Source: Pseudomonadota bacterium
GTDB taxonomy: Bacteria; Pseudomonadota; Alphaproteobacteria; Caulobacterales; Caulobacteraceae
Assembly (NCBI GenBank): GCA_023390245.1
Contig: JAEWDF010000005.1
Coordinates: 1-34,933 of the forward strand
Reading direction: 5' to 3'
DNA: 34,933 nt
In this document: positions 15,763 through 26,571 of the stretch, one piece after another
Layout of the letters: every line of letters starts with the position of its first letter
Position numbering within the stretch: position 1 is the first letter of the stretch
Translations under genes and position numbers: made by a program
Notes under the pieces: generated by a model
Database searches by the model: none
Told to the model about the DNA's origin: nothing
The model's input: only the letters and a program-made list of their open reading frames with translations

Positions 15763-16359
15763 CTACTTCATGGCGTCGAGCAGTTGCTGCGCGCGGTCGC
15801 GGTGCTGGGTCACCGGCGTCACCAGTTCCTTGGCCAGGGCGGCCAGGGCCGGCGCGTCGGTGTTGTCGGAGAAGCCGTTCAGCAGGGTCAGCGTCTCGTT
15901 GTGGGCCGCGACCTGCTGGTTCAGATACACCTTGTCAAAGTCACCCGGCGTAGCGGCGTTCAGATTGTCGATCAGGCCCTGGCGGCGCTGGTCCAGCTGG
16001 GTCGGGACCGTCACGTCGGGCGCGGCGGTCGGCGCGGTCGCCATCAGCTTCTCGCCGGCGGCGGTGTGGTCGCGGGTGATCATGGTCGCCAGTTCCTTGA
16101 CCTGGGCGTTGCCCGACTTGGACTGGGCGACCTCGGCGGCGCGCAGTTCGTACATGTTGCCGACGGCCAGGTTGGTCACGAAGCCTTCGACGGTGTTGGC
16201 GCCCAGGGTGGCGGCCGAGGTCTGGCCGACGACGCCTGACGTCATGTCCTGGGTGGCGTTGACGGCTTCGTCGGCGTTCTGCCGGGCGCTGTCGCCGCCC
16301 TGGCCGCAGGCGGCGAGGAGCGCGGCGGAGGCGATGCTGGCGATGGCGATGGTCTTCAT
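15763..16359 (-). CDS. DUF4142 domain lipoprotein
   Basis: The 198-residue product has a lipoprotein signal: MKTIAIASIASAALLAAC, with the lipobox LAAC and the lipidated cysteine at C18. After a polar linker, a helical domain begins near residue 55 (NTVEGFVTNLAVGNMYELRAAEVAQ), followed by LATMITRDHTAAGEKLM and a C-terminal AAHNETLTLLNGF block. This is the DUF4142 pattern (ferritin-like helical bundle, function unknown; members often appear in stress contexts). No metal-binding residues can be assigned securely by eye. It is a single-gene unit, flanked by hairpins, with a candidate general-stress promoter 29 bases upstream and GGGAG before the ATG. Confidence 0.85.
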   Translation of the reverse strand: MKTIAIASIASAALLAACGQGGDSARQNADEAVNATQDMTSGVVGQTSAATLGANTVEGFVTNLAVGNMYELRAAEVAQSKSGNAQVKELATMITRDHTAAGEKLMATAPTAAPDVTVPTQLDQRRQGLIDNLNAATPGDFDKVYLNQQVAAHNETLTLLNGFSDNTDAPALAALAKELVTPVTQHRDRAQQLLDAMK

Positions 16360-16387
16360 TGGAACAGTCTCCCTGTGAAGACGGGAA

Positions 16388-16413
16388 AACCCCTCACGCC
16401 TCCGTGAGGTTCC
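16388..16413 (-). promoter_or_regulatory. candidate EcfG-type (general stress sigma) promoter of the DUF4142 gene
   Basis: Minus-strand GGAAC (16413-16409), 17 bases, then GGTT (16391-16388). The alphaproteobacterial EcfG/SigT/RpoE2 consensus is GGAAC, 16-17 bases, CGTT; this has a perfect -35 and three of four -10 bases. The predicted leader is about 20-25 bases with GGGAG well placed. The spacer also contains a seven-pair inverted repeat (CCTCACG/CGTGAGG, 16392-16398 and 16403-16409) followed by TTTT, which alternatively could be a terminator of upstream transcripts. Confidence 0.4.
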
Positions 16414-16492
16414 GATATTTCAAAAGCTTGGCCGTTACAGCCTGTCTCGACCCTCGATTCAGCCAGGGACTCCCTTGCGCTTCCCGCTTGGC

Positions 16493-16601
16493 CGTCATCC
16501 TCGCCCTTGGGGCGAGGCCTCATCGACGACGACGATCCTCGAAAAGGGGGCGCCGGGCGGGCCTGCGCCCATGGATTCCCGCCGCAACATCGAGAATGAC
16601 G
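16493..16601. repeat. 109-base palindrome-ended intergenic element (BIME/MITE-like)
   Basis: The element begins CGTCATCCTCG (16493-16503) and ends CGAGAATGACG (16591-16601), an inverted pair matching at 10 of 11 positions. Inside is a second hairpin (CCTCGCCC/GGGCGAGG at 16499-16517). The end motif recurs at 24620-24650 and in part at 14583-14592. It encodes no convincing protein. It lies between the GFA gene and the DUF4142 gene and accounts for most of this 249-base gap. Confidence 0.55.
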
Positions 16602-16608
16602 ATCGAAT

Positions 16609-16962
16609 CTAAGCCTTGTTCAATCCATCGTATTTGACGGTCTGGACGGACCAGGGATCGACGCCCTCGAGGGTGCGGATGTTGACGGCGGCCATCTCCC
16701 GGCCGTCCGGCGTGACGCCAAAACCGAAGCTTTCCACGCCGCACGTCTTGCAGAACAGATGCCGGATGACGCGATGGTTGAACCGGTACTCGGTCAACTG
16801 ATCCTCTCCGGTCGTGATCGTCAGCGCCTCGCGGGGACCGAAGACCATCATCTCGGCCTTTCGCCGGCAATAGGTGCAGTTGCACTCCATCGCCCCGTCC
16901 AGCGCGCCCTCGAAGGTGAAGGTCACCGCGCCGCAGTGGCACGATCCGTTGTGGGTGGTCAT
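16609..16962 (-). CDS. GFA/CENP-V family zinc protein
   Basis: The 117-residue product matches the GFA fold (glutathione-dependent formaldehyde-activating/CENP-V family). It has the paired cysteine motifs SCHCG (C8, C10), ECNCTYC (C27, C29, C32) and FCKTCGV (C71, C74), which bind structural and catalytic zinc. The tail NIRTLEGVDPWSVQTVKYDG is also typical. Many family members are annotated as formaldehyde-activating enzymes, but most have no proven substrate. Its ATG overlaps the DUF3224 stop as ATGA, so it is the third gene of a dnaE-led unit. The family call is firm; activity is unknown. Confidence 0.9.
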   Translation of the reverse strand: MTTHNGSCHCGAVTFTFEGALDGAMECNCTYCRRKAEMMVFGPREALTITTGEDQLTEYRFNHRVIRHLFCKTCGVESFGFGVTPDGREMAAVNIRTLEGVDPWSVQTVKYDGLNKA

Positions 16963-17455
16963 TGCGCTTTCTCCGGCAGGTCATATTCCAGGTCGTAGCG
17001 GTGCTCGCCGTCGGCGATGGTCAGGTGGAACACGCCCGATATGCCTGCAAAGTCCCCGTTGCCCGAACCCGGAACGATGGTGATCAGCAGGTCCTGGGCG
17101 CCCCGGTCCATGATCCCGCGATGCGCCAAGGTGAAGGCGCCCCTGCGTCCGTCCAGCGCGGCCGAGACCCGCTCCAGCGCGACATAGGCCCCGGACTGGC
17201 CATCGTCCATCGTCGCCAGCATCTCGCCCGCGCTGGTTCCCTGGAGGTCGCCGTGAAAGGTCTTGGCGATCCGCAATCGGCCATGGCCGAAGGCTTCGTC
17301 CCCATCGCCGGGCTCGACCGGCGTGATCCGGACATCGAAGGTTCCAACGGCATGGGACATCTGGGAACTCCGGGTTGCGGCCGGCGGCGCGGCCTGGGGG
17401 CCTTGAGACGGGACGGGAGCCAGGACCAGGATCGCCGCCAGCAGAGTTTCGACCA

Positions 17456-17456
<1 letters not shown>
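16959..17456 (-). CDS. DUF3224 family protein with N-terminal hydrophobic leader
   Basis: From about residue 33 (MSHAVGTFDVRITP) the 165-residue product follows the DUF3224 pattern: a small beta-barrel-like domain with GRLRIAKTFHGDLQGTS, ERVSAALDGRRGAFTLAHRG and VPGSGNGDFAGISGVFHL. Its function is unknown. The first 32 residues (METLL-like hydrophobic run, then P/A-rich) could be a signal peptide; an internal ATG at 17360 would give the plain domain. I chose 17456 because it shares one base with the dnaE stop (TGATG), which favours coupled translation. Which start is used decides whether the protein is exported. Confidence 0.8.
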
Positions 17457-20926
<3,470 letters not shown>

Positions 20927-21036
20927 TCCCGCTAGCGGCGACGGGCCGCCCGCGCCGCATCATGGCCCGAGTCTCACATCGCGCGACGCCCGACCATCGC
21001 CGACCGCCCGCCCCGGCCTCACGGCGGGGGATGGGC

Positions 21037-21045
21037 TGTGGATAG
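21037..21045 (-). promoter_or_regulatory. DnaA-box-like site upstream of dnaE
   Basis: The minus strand reads CTATCCACA, one mismatch from the DnaA box TTATCCACA, in the gap between the SidA-like gene and dnaE. A single near-match is weak alone; its place before the polymerase gene is what makes it notable. Confidence 0.3.
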
Positions 21046-21056
21046 GATCGGCCGGA

Positions 21057-21152
21057 TCAGACGGCGGTGACGGTGATCGCCAGGCTCCAGACCATCCAGA
21101 CGAAGCCGCCGCACGACGCCAGCGACAGCATATCCCTCATCAGACGCGGCAT
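21057..21152 (-). CDS. sidA: SidA-like SOS-induced inner-membrane micropeptide (31 residues)
   Basis: A 31-codon gene starting ATG at 21152 and ending TGA at 21057. The product is a short basic head (MPRLMRD), then about 24 mostly hydrophobic residues (MLSLASCGGFVW, then MVWSLAITVTAV), enough for one membrane helix with the N-terminus inside. GGGAGG sits eight bases before the ATG, the best Shine-Dalgarno in the window. The promoter carries two full LexA boxes. In Caulobacter crescentus the LexA regulon includes SidA, a 29-residue inner-membrane peptide that blocks division by acting on FtsW/FtsN; size, topology and control match. Homology to SidA is inferred; I did not align the sequences. 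Other SOS membrane peptides are the alternative. No similar gene could be found by open-frame length alone. Confidence 0.75.
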   Translation of the reverse strand: MPRLMRDMLSLASCGGFVWMVWSLAITVTAV

Positions 21153-21160
21153 GGCGCGCA

Positions 21161-21166
21161 CCTCCC
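21161..21166 (-). promoter_or_regulatory. strong ribosome binding site of the SidA-like gene
   Basis: GGGAGG (within GGGAGGTG) with eight bases before the ATG at 21152. It is the main proof that this very short frame is translated. Confidence 0.8.
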
Positions 21167-21174
21167 GAACGGTT

Positions 21175-21189
21175 GTTCCGGAAATGTTC
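21175..21189. promoter_or_regulatory. LexA box 1 (GTTC-N7-GTTC)
   Basis: GTTCCGGAAATGTTC is a perfect alphaproteobacterial LexA box. Its upper half overlaps the predicted -10 hexamer of the SidA-like gene, so bound LexA would block the promoter. Confidence 0.85.
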
Positions 21190-21214
21190 TATGTTCCACT
21201 TTCGTTCACGTCAA
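21186..21214 (-). promoter_or_regulatory. sigma70-like promoter of the SidA-like gene
   Basis: Minus-strand TTGACG (21214-21209) and TAGAAC (21191-21186) with an exact 17-base spacer; five of six and four of six consensus bases. It begins about 20 bases after the lolD stop and predicts a leader of roughly 27 bases. Confidence 0.7.
21193..21207. promoter_or_regulatory. LexA box 2 (GTTC-N7-GTTC)
   Basis: GTTCCACTTTCGTTC is a second perfect box, centred 18 bases from the first and lying wholly in the -35/-10 spacer. Two full boxes suggest tight, possibly cooperative repression. Confidence 0.85.
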
Positions 21215-21233
21215 GCGGAACGTCGCAAATCGC

Positions 21234-21938
21234 TCAGTAGGCGTGGCTCTCGGCCGCGCGCTGCTCCAGATGGCCGTCCTTGAGGGCGAAGACGCGGTCC
21301 ATGTGGCCGGCCAGCTCCATGTTGTGCGTGGCGATCAGGGCGCCGACGCCCGTGGTCTTGGCCAGGTCGCGCAGCGCCTCGAACACCGACTGGCTAGTGG
21401 TCGGGTCCAGGTTGCCGGTGGGCTCGTCGGCCAGCAGCAGCCGCGGCCTGTTGGCCAGGGCGCGGGCGATGGCGACGCGCTGCTTCTCGCCGCCCGAAAG
21501 CTGGGCCGGCTGGTGCATCAGGCGGTCGCCGAGGCCGAGCGCGGTCAGGGTCTCATCCGCCTGCCGGCGCGCCTGGCCCAGGTTCAGGCCCGCGATGCGC
21601 ATCGGCAGCGCCACATTGTCGCGCGCGTCGAATTCCGGCAGCAGATGGTGGAACTGATAGACGAAGCCGATGCGCGACAGGCGCAGGCGCGTGCGCGCCC
21701 GCTCGTCCAGGTCCCCCACCCGCTCGCCGTCGATGGCGACCGTGCCCGCGGTCGGCTTCTCCAGCAGGCCGGCGGCGTGCAGCAGCGACGACTTGCCGGA
21801 ACCCGACGGACCGATCAGGCCGACGATCTCGCCCGGAAAGACATCCAGGTCGACGCCCCGCAGGACCGTCAGTCCGCCCTGGGCGGTGTCGTAGGTGCGG
21901 GTCAGCGCCCGCACCGACAGGATCGGGGCCTTACTCAT
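21234..21938 (-). CDS. lolD: lipoprotein-release ABC transporter ATPase LolD
   Basis: LolD powers extraction of outer-membrane lipoproteins from the inner membrane to LolA. The 234-residue ATPase has Walker A GPSGSGKSS (43-51), the Q-loop region FVYQFHHLLPEFDARDNV typical of the LolD/MacB class, the signature LSGGE (147-151), Walker B LLLADEPTGNLD and the switch histidine in IATHN. The ATG at 21938 overlaps the lolC end by eight bases. Its stop is just upstream of the SOS promoter, so read-through from the lol operon into the SidA-like gene is possible. Confidence 0.95.
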   Translation of the reverse strand: MSKAPILSVRALTRTYDTAQGGLTVLRGVDLDVFPGEIVGLIGPSGSGKSSLLHAAGLLEKPTAGTVAIDGERVGDLDERARTRLRLSRIGFVYQFHHLLPEFDARDNVALPMRIAGLNLGQARRQADETLTALGLGDRLMHQPAQLSGGEKQRVAIARALANRPRLLLADEPTGNLDPTTSQSVFEALRDLAKTTGVGALIATHNMELAGHMDRVFALKDGHLEQRAAESHAY

Positions 21939-23217
21939 AGCGCAGGGCCTCCACCGGATCGATCCGCGACGCTGTCCACGACGGCGGCAGACTGGCGATG
22001 CAGCTCATCAGCAGCGACCAGAAGGCGACCCAGGTCACGTCGACCGGATCGACCAGGGCCGGGATGGCGTCCAGCATATAGACGTCGGCGTTGAACAGTT
22101 GGACGCCCAGCAGCGCCTCCAGGAAATGCTGGATATGCGCGATGTTCAGGCAGAACAGCAGGCCCAGCAGCAACCCGGCCGCCGTGCCCGCCACGCCGAT
22201 CATGGCCCCGGCCATGAAGAAGATGCGCAGGATGGCCGACTGGCTGGCGCCGACGGTACGCAGGATGGCGATGTCGCGGGTCTTGTTCTTCACCAGCATG
22301 ACGATGCCGGAAATGATGTTCATCGCCGCGATGGCGACCACCATGCCCAGGATCACGCTCATCGCCACCCGCTCGACCTTCAGCGCGCCGTAGAAGGCGG
22401 CCAGGTTGTTGCGCCAGTCGGTGACGACGGTTCCGGGTCCGGCGGCCTCGCGGATCGCGGCGGTCATGGCGCCGACCTGATCGGGGTCGCGCACCTTGAT
22501 CTCGATGGCGTCCCAGACGCCTTCCTTGCCGAAGAACAGCTGCTGCTGCTCCAGCGGCATGAAGATGAAGGCGCGGTCGTAGTCGGCGGCGCCCGAGCGG
22601 AACAGGCCGCCGACGTAGTAGGTCTTCTCCAGCCCGCCCAGGTTTCCGAAGGCGCTGTCGGCGCCGGTGGGCGAGAACAGCGTCAGCGCATCGCCGACCC
22701 GCAGGCCCAGGGAGTTGGCCAGCGCCGCCCCCACCAGGATGCGGTCACCGCCATAGGCGCCCTTGCCGAAGCTCTCGCGCTCCTGCGGGCTCAGGCTGTC
22801 GAACACATACTGGGTTTCGGCCAGATCGCCCGGCCGGATGCCCTTGGCCATCGCGCCGGTGGTGAAGTTGCCGACGCGGATCAGGGTCTGCGCCTCGTTC
22901 AGCGGACTGGCGCTCAGCACGCCGGGCACGGCCTCGATCCGCTTCAGCGCCGCGTCGCGGTCGGCCGAGGTCAGGACCGGCCCCTGCACGTACATATGGC
23001 CGTTGAAGGCCAGCATCCGGCCCAGCAGCTCCGAGCGGAAGCCCGACATGATGCTCATCACGCTGATCAGCACGGCGACCGCCAGCATGATGCCGATGAA
23101 GCTGATCACCGCGATGGTGGCGACGCCGCCTTCCTTGCGCTTGGCGCGCAGGTAGCGGAGGGCGAGGCCGATCTCCCAGGCGGAGAAGGCGCCGGAGGCG
23201 CGGCCGGGCAGCTTCAA
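21931..23217 (-). CDS. lolC: lipoprotein-release permease LolC/LolE-type
   Basis: This is the membrane partner of LolD. The 428-residue product begins near FSAWEIGLALRYLRAKRKEGG, has a first membrane helix (ATIAVISFIGIMLAVAVLISV), a large periplasmic domain (about 50-270) and three more C-terminal helices, ending SRIDPVEALRYE, the conserved MacB/FtsX-type tail. No ATG fits: I use TTG at 23217, which overlaps the proS stop (TTGA) with AAAGG eight bases upstream. Only one permease gene is present beside lolD, so the transporter may be a homodimer, or a second gene lies elsewhere. Confidence 0.9.
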   Translation of the reverse strand: MKLPGRASGAFSAWEIGLALRYLRAKRKEGGVATIAVISFIGIMLAVAVLISVMSIMSGFRSELLGRMLAFNGHMYVQGPVLTSADRDAALKRIEAVPGVLSASPLNEAQTLIRVGNFTTGAMAKGIRPGDLAETQYVFDSLSPQERESFGKGAYGGDRILVGAALANSLGLRVGDALTLFSPTGADSAFGNLGGLEKTYYVGGLFRSGAADYDRAFIFMPLEQQQLFFGKEGVWDAIEIKVRDPDQVGAMTAAIREAAGPGTVVTDWRNNLAAFYGALKVERVAMSVILGMVVAIAAMNIISGIVMLVKNKTRDIAILRTVGASQSAILRIFFMAGAMIGVAGTAAGLLLGLLFCLNIAHIQHFLEALLGVQLFNADVYMLDAIPALVDPVDVTWVAFWSLLMSCIASLPPSWTASRIDPVEALRYE

Positions 23218-24530
23218 GCGGTCAGCCTTTCTATGGCTTCGGACAGCGGCAGGGTCAGCTTCTCGCCGGTGGCGCGGCGCTTCAGCTCGACCACGCCGTC
23301 GGCCAGGCCCTTGGGCCCGATGGTCAGTTGCCACGGCACGCCGATCAAGTCGGCGGTGGCGAACTTGCCGCCCGGACGCTCGTCGGTGTCGTCGTACAGA
23401 ACGTCCTTGCCCAGGGCTTCCAGCTGGGCCGCCGCATCCTCGCACGCGGCCGACACAGCGGCGTCATTGGCGCGCAGATTGATGACGACCACGTCGAACG
23501 GCGCCACGGCGTCCGGCCAGATGATGCCGCCCTCGTCGTGGCTGGCCTCGATGATGGTGCCCAGCAGGCGCGACACCCCGACGCCATAGCTGCCCATGTG
23601 GACATTGACGTCCTGGCCGTCCGGCCCGGCCACCCGGGCCTTCATCGGCGCGGAGTACTTCTCGCCGAAATAGAAGATGTGGCCGACCTCGATGCCGCGC
23701 GCCGACAGGCGGTCGCCCTCGGCCGTTTCGCGCTCGAAGCGGGCCTGATCGTGCATCTCCTCGGTCGCGGCGTAGAGCGACGTTCGTTGATCAACGATTG
23801 ACTGAAGGTCGTCCCAATCGACGTCCCCGCCCGGCGCGGGCATCTCGACCAGCTTGCGGTCGCAGAAGACGGCGCTTTCGCCCGTCTCGGCCAGGACGAT
23901 GAATTCGTGGCTCAGGTCGCCGCCGATGGGGCCGGTATCGGCGCGCATCGGCACGGCCTTCAGCCCCATGCGGGCGAAGGTGTTCAGATAGGCCGTGAAC
24001 ATGCGGTTGTAGGCCTTGCGGGCCGAGGCCTCGTCCACGTCGAAGGAATAGGCGTCCTTCATCAGGAACTCGCGGCCGCGCATCACGCCAAAGCGGGGGC
24101 GGCGCTCGTCGCGGAACTTCCACTGGATGTGAAACAGGTTCAGCGGCAGCGACTTGTAGGACTTCACATAGGCCCGGAAGATGTCGGTGACCATCTCCTC
24201 GTTCGTGGGGCCGTACAGAAGCTCTCTTTCGTGCCGGTCGGTGATGCGCAACATCTCCGGGCCATAGGCGTCGTACCGACCCGACTCGCGCCACAGGTCG
24301 GCCAGTTGCAGGGTCGGCATCAGCAGCTCGACCGCGCCCGCCCTCACCTGCTCCTCGCGCACGATCTGCTCGATCTTGCGCAGCACGCGGAGACCCAGCG
24401 GCAGCCAGGCGTAGATGCCGGCGGCCTCCTGCTTGATCATGCCCGCGCGCAGCATCAGCTGGTGCGAGACGATCTGGGCGTCGGAAGGCGCTTCCTTGAG
24501 CGTGGGCAGGAAATAGCGCGACAGGCGCAT
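23214..24530 (-). CDS. proS: prolyl-tRNA synthetase, short form
   Basis: ProS charges tRNA-Pro. The 438-residue product contains class II motifs: the N-terminal RLSRYFLPTLKEAPSDAQIVSH, motif 2 in FRDERRPRFGVMRGREFLMKDAYSFD, and motif 3 in GSYGVGVSRLLGTIIEASHDEGGI, then a C-terminal anticodon-binding domain (DVVVINLRAND onward). It lacks the roughly 180-residue editing insertion that separates motifs 2 and 3 in most bacterial enzymes, as is known for many alphaproteobacteria. The ATG at 24530 has no obvious Shine-Dalgarno. It leads a proS-lolC-lolD unit. Confidence 0.96.
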   Translation of the reverse strand: MRLSRYFLPTLKEAPSDAQIVSHQLMLRAGMIKQEAAGIYAWLPLGLRVLRKIEQIVREEQVRAGAVELLMPTLQLADLWRESGRYDAYGPEMLRITDRHERELLYGPTNEEMVTDIFRAYVKSYKSLPLNLFHIQWKFRDERRPRFGVMRGREFLMKDAYSFDVDEASARKAYNRMFTAYLNTFARMGLKAVPMRADTGPIGGDLSHEFIVLAETGESAVFCDRKLVEMPAPGGDVDWDDLQSIVDQRTSLYAATEEMHDQARFERETAEGDRLSARGIEVGHIFYFGEKYSAPMKARVAGPDGQDVNVHMGSYGVGVSRLLGTIIEASHDEGGIIWPDAVAPFDVVVINLRANDAAVSAACEDAAAQLEALGKDVLYDDTDERPGGKFATADLIGVPWQLTIGPKGLADGVVELKRRATGEKLTLPLSEAIERLTA

Positions 24531-24619
24531 GTCGGGGGAATCCTAAGGCGTCGAACGAAGACAGGCTTTAACCGCTGACACGGGGCGAAAGCTAGGCCGA
24601 AGCCAGTTTCCCTTTATTT

Positions 24620-24650
24620 CGTCATCCTCACCCTTGCGGCGAGGATGACG
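24620..24650. repeat. REP-like hairpin between lpdA and proS
   Basis: CGTCATCCTC and GAGGATGACG are a perfect ten-base inverted pair around an 11-base loop, the same end motif as the 16493-16601 element. It lies 20 bases after the proS leader region and before lpdA ends; in the minus RNA it follows the lpdA stop and has no U run, so it is more likely a repeat that stabilises or insulates the transcript than a classic terminator. Confidence 0.6.
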
Positions 24651-24670
24651 GGTCAAAACACCGTCCGCGA

Positions 24671-26076
24671 TCAGAGGTGGAGTGTACGCCCATAGGCGTC
24701 CAGCGCCGCCTCGTGCATGGCCTCCGACATGGTCGGGTGCGGATAGACGATGCCGTGGATGTCCTCTTCCGTCGCCTCCATGGTGATGGCGGTGACATAG
24801 CCCTGGATCATCTCGGTGACCTCGTGGCCCATCATGTGGGCGCCGATCAGGGCGCCGGTCTTGGCGTCGAAGATCACCTTGACGAAGCCGTCCGGCTCGC
24901 CCGCCGCCACGGCCTTGCCGTTCACGCGGAACGGGAAGCGGCCGATCTTGACCTCGCGCTTGGCTTCGCGCGCCGCCTGCTCGGTGACGCCGACCGAGGC
25001 GACCTGCGGCTGGGCGTAGGTGCAGCCTGCGATGGGCGAATGCACGTTCGGCGTCTTGTAGCCGGCGATGTGCTCGGCCGCATGGATGCCCTCGTGGCTG
25101 GCCTTGTGCGCCAGCCACGGCGCGCCCGCGCAGTCGCCGATGGCGTACAGGCCCTTCACATTGGTCAGGCAATGGCTGTCGGTCTTGATATGGCCCCGGT
25201 CCAGCTCGACGCCCAGCGCCTCCAGGCCGATTCCGTCGGTGTTGGCGGTGATGCCGACGGCTGAGATGCAGACCTCGGCCTCAAGGCTCTCGGCCTTGCC
25301 GCCGATCTCAACATCGACCTTCACGCCGGTCGCGCTCTTGGAGACCTTGGTCACCTTGGCGCCGACCTTGAACTTGATGCCGCGCTTCTCGAACGACTTC
25401 TGCGCGGCCTTGGACACCTCTTCGTCCTCGACCGGCATGATCCGGTCCACAGCCTCGACCACCGTCACCTCGGCGCCCAGGGCGCGGTAGAAGCTGGCGA
25501 ACTCGATGCCGATGGCGCCCGAACCGATGACGACGAACGACTTGGGCAGCTTCTTCGGCGCCAGGGCGTCGCGGTAAGCCCAGATCTTGTCGCCGTCGGC
25601 CTCCAGGCCGATCTGCGGCAGGGCGCGGGCGCGGGCGCCGACCGCCAGCATCACCGCCTTGGCCTCGACGGTGCGCGACCCGCCGGCCTTCAGGGCGATG
25701 ACGACCTTAGGAGCGGCGGCGCCCTTCTCCAGCTTGGCCGTGCCTTCGATCACCTCGATCTTGTTCTTCTTCATCAGGAAGGCGACGCCCTTGTTCATCG
25801 TCGCCGCGACTCCGCGCGAGCGCTGGATGATGGCGTCGAAGTCGAACGCCGCGCCGGACGCCGACAGGCCGTAGTCCTTGAGGTGGCTCAGGCTCTCGAA
25901 CTTCTCGCCCGACTTGAGCAGCGCCTTGGTCGGGATGCAGCCCCAGTTCAGGCAGATGCCGCCCAGGTTCTCGCGCTCGACGATGGCGACCTTCTGGCCC
26001 AGCTGGCTGGCGCGGATGGCCGCGACATAACCGCCGGGGCCCGAGCCGATGACGACGAGATCGAATTCAGCAGCCA

Positions 26077-26077
<1 letters not shown>
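24671..26077 (-). CDS. lpdA: dihydrolipoyl dehydrogenase (E3)
   Basis: E3 reoxidises the lipoyl groups of the pyruvate dehydrogenase complex and passes electrons to NAD via FAD. The 468-residue product has the FAD-binding VVIGSGPGGYVAAIRA (8-23), the redox disulfide in GGICLNWGCIPTK (C42, C47), the NAD-binding VVIGSGAIGIEFA, and the catalytic pair in HPTMSEAMHEAA (H447, E452). There is no N-terminal lipoyl domain. Its start shares one base with the stop of the glutathione peroxidase gene (TAATG); it is the last gene of the complex's operon. Confidence 0.97.
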
Positions 26078-26556
<479 letters not shown>

Positions 26557-26571
26557 GACCCCTCCCCTCCC

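Noticed and set aside
16359..16637. Plus-strand 92-codon frame between the DUF4142 and GFA genes
   Set aside because: It runs through the repeat element, is Arg/Ser-rich and has no ribosome binding site; such frames commonly arise from palindromic repeats.
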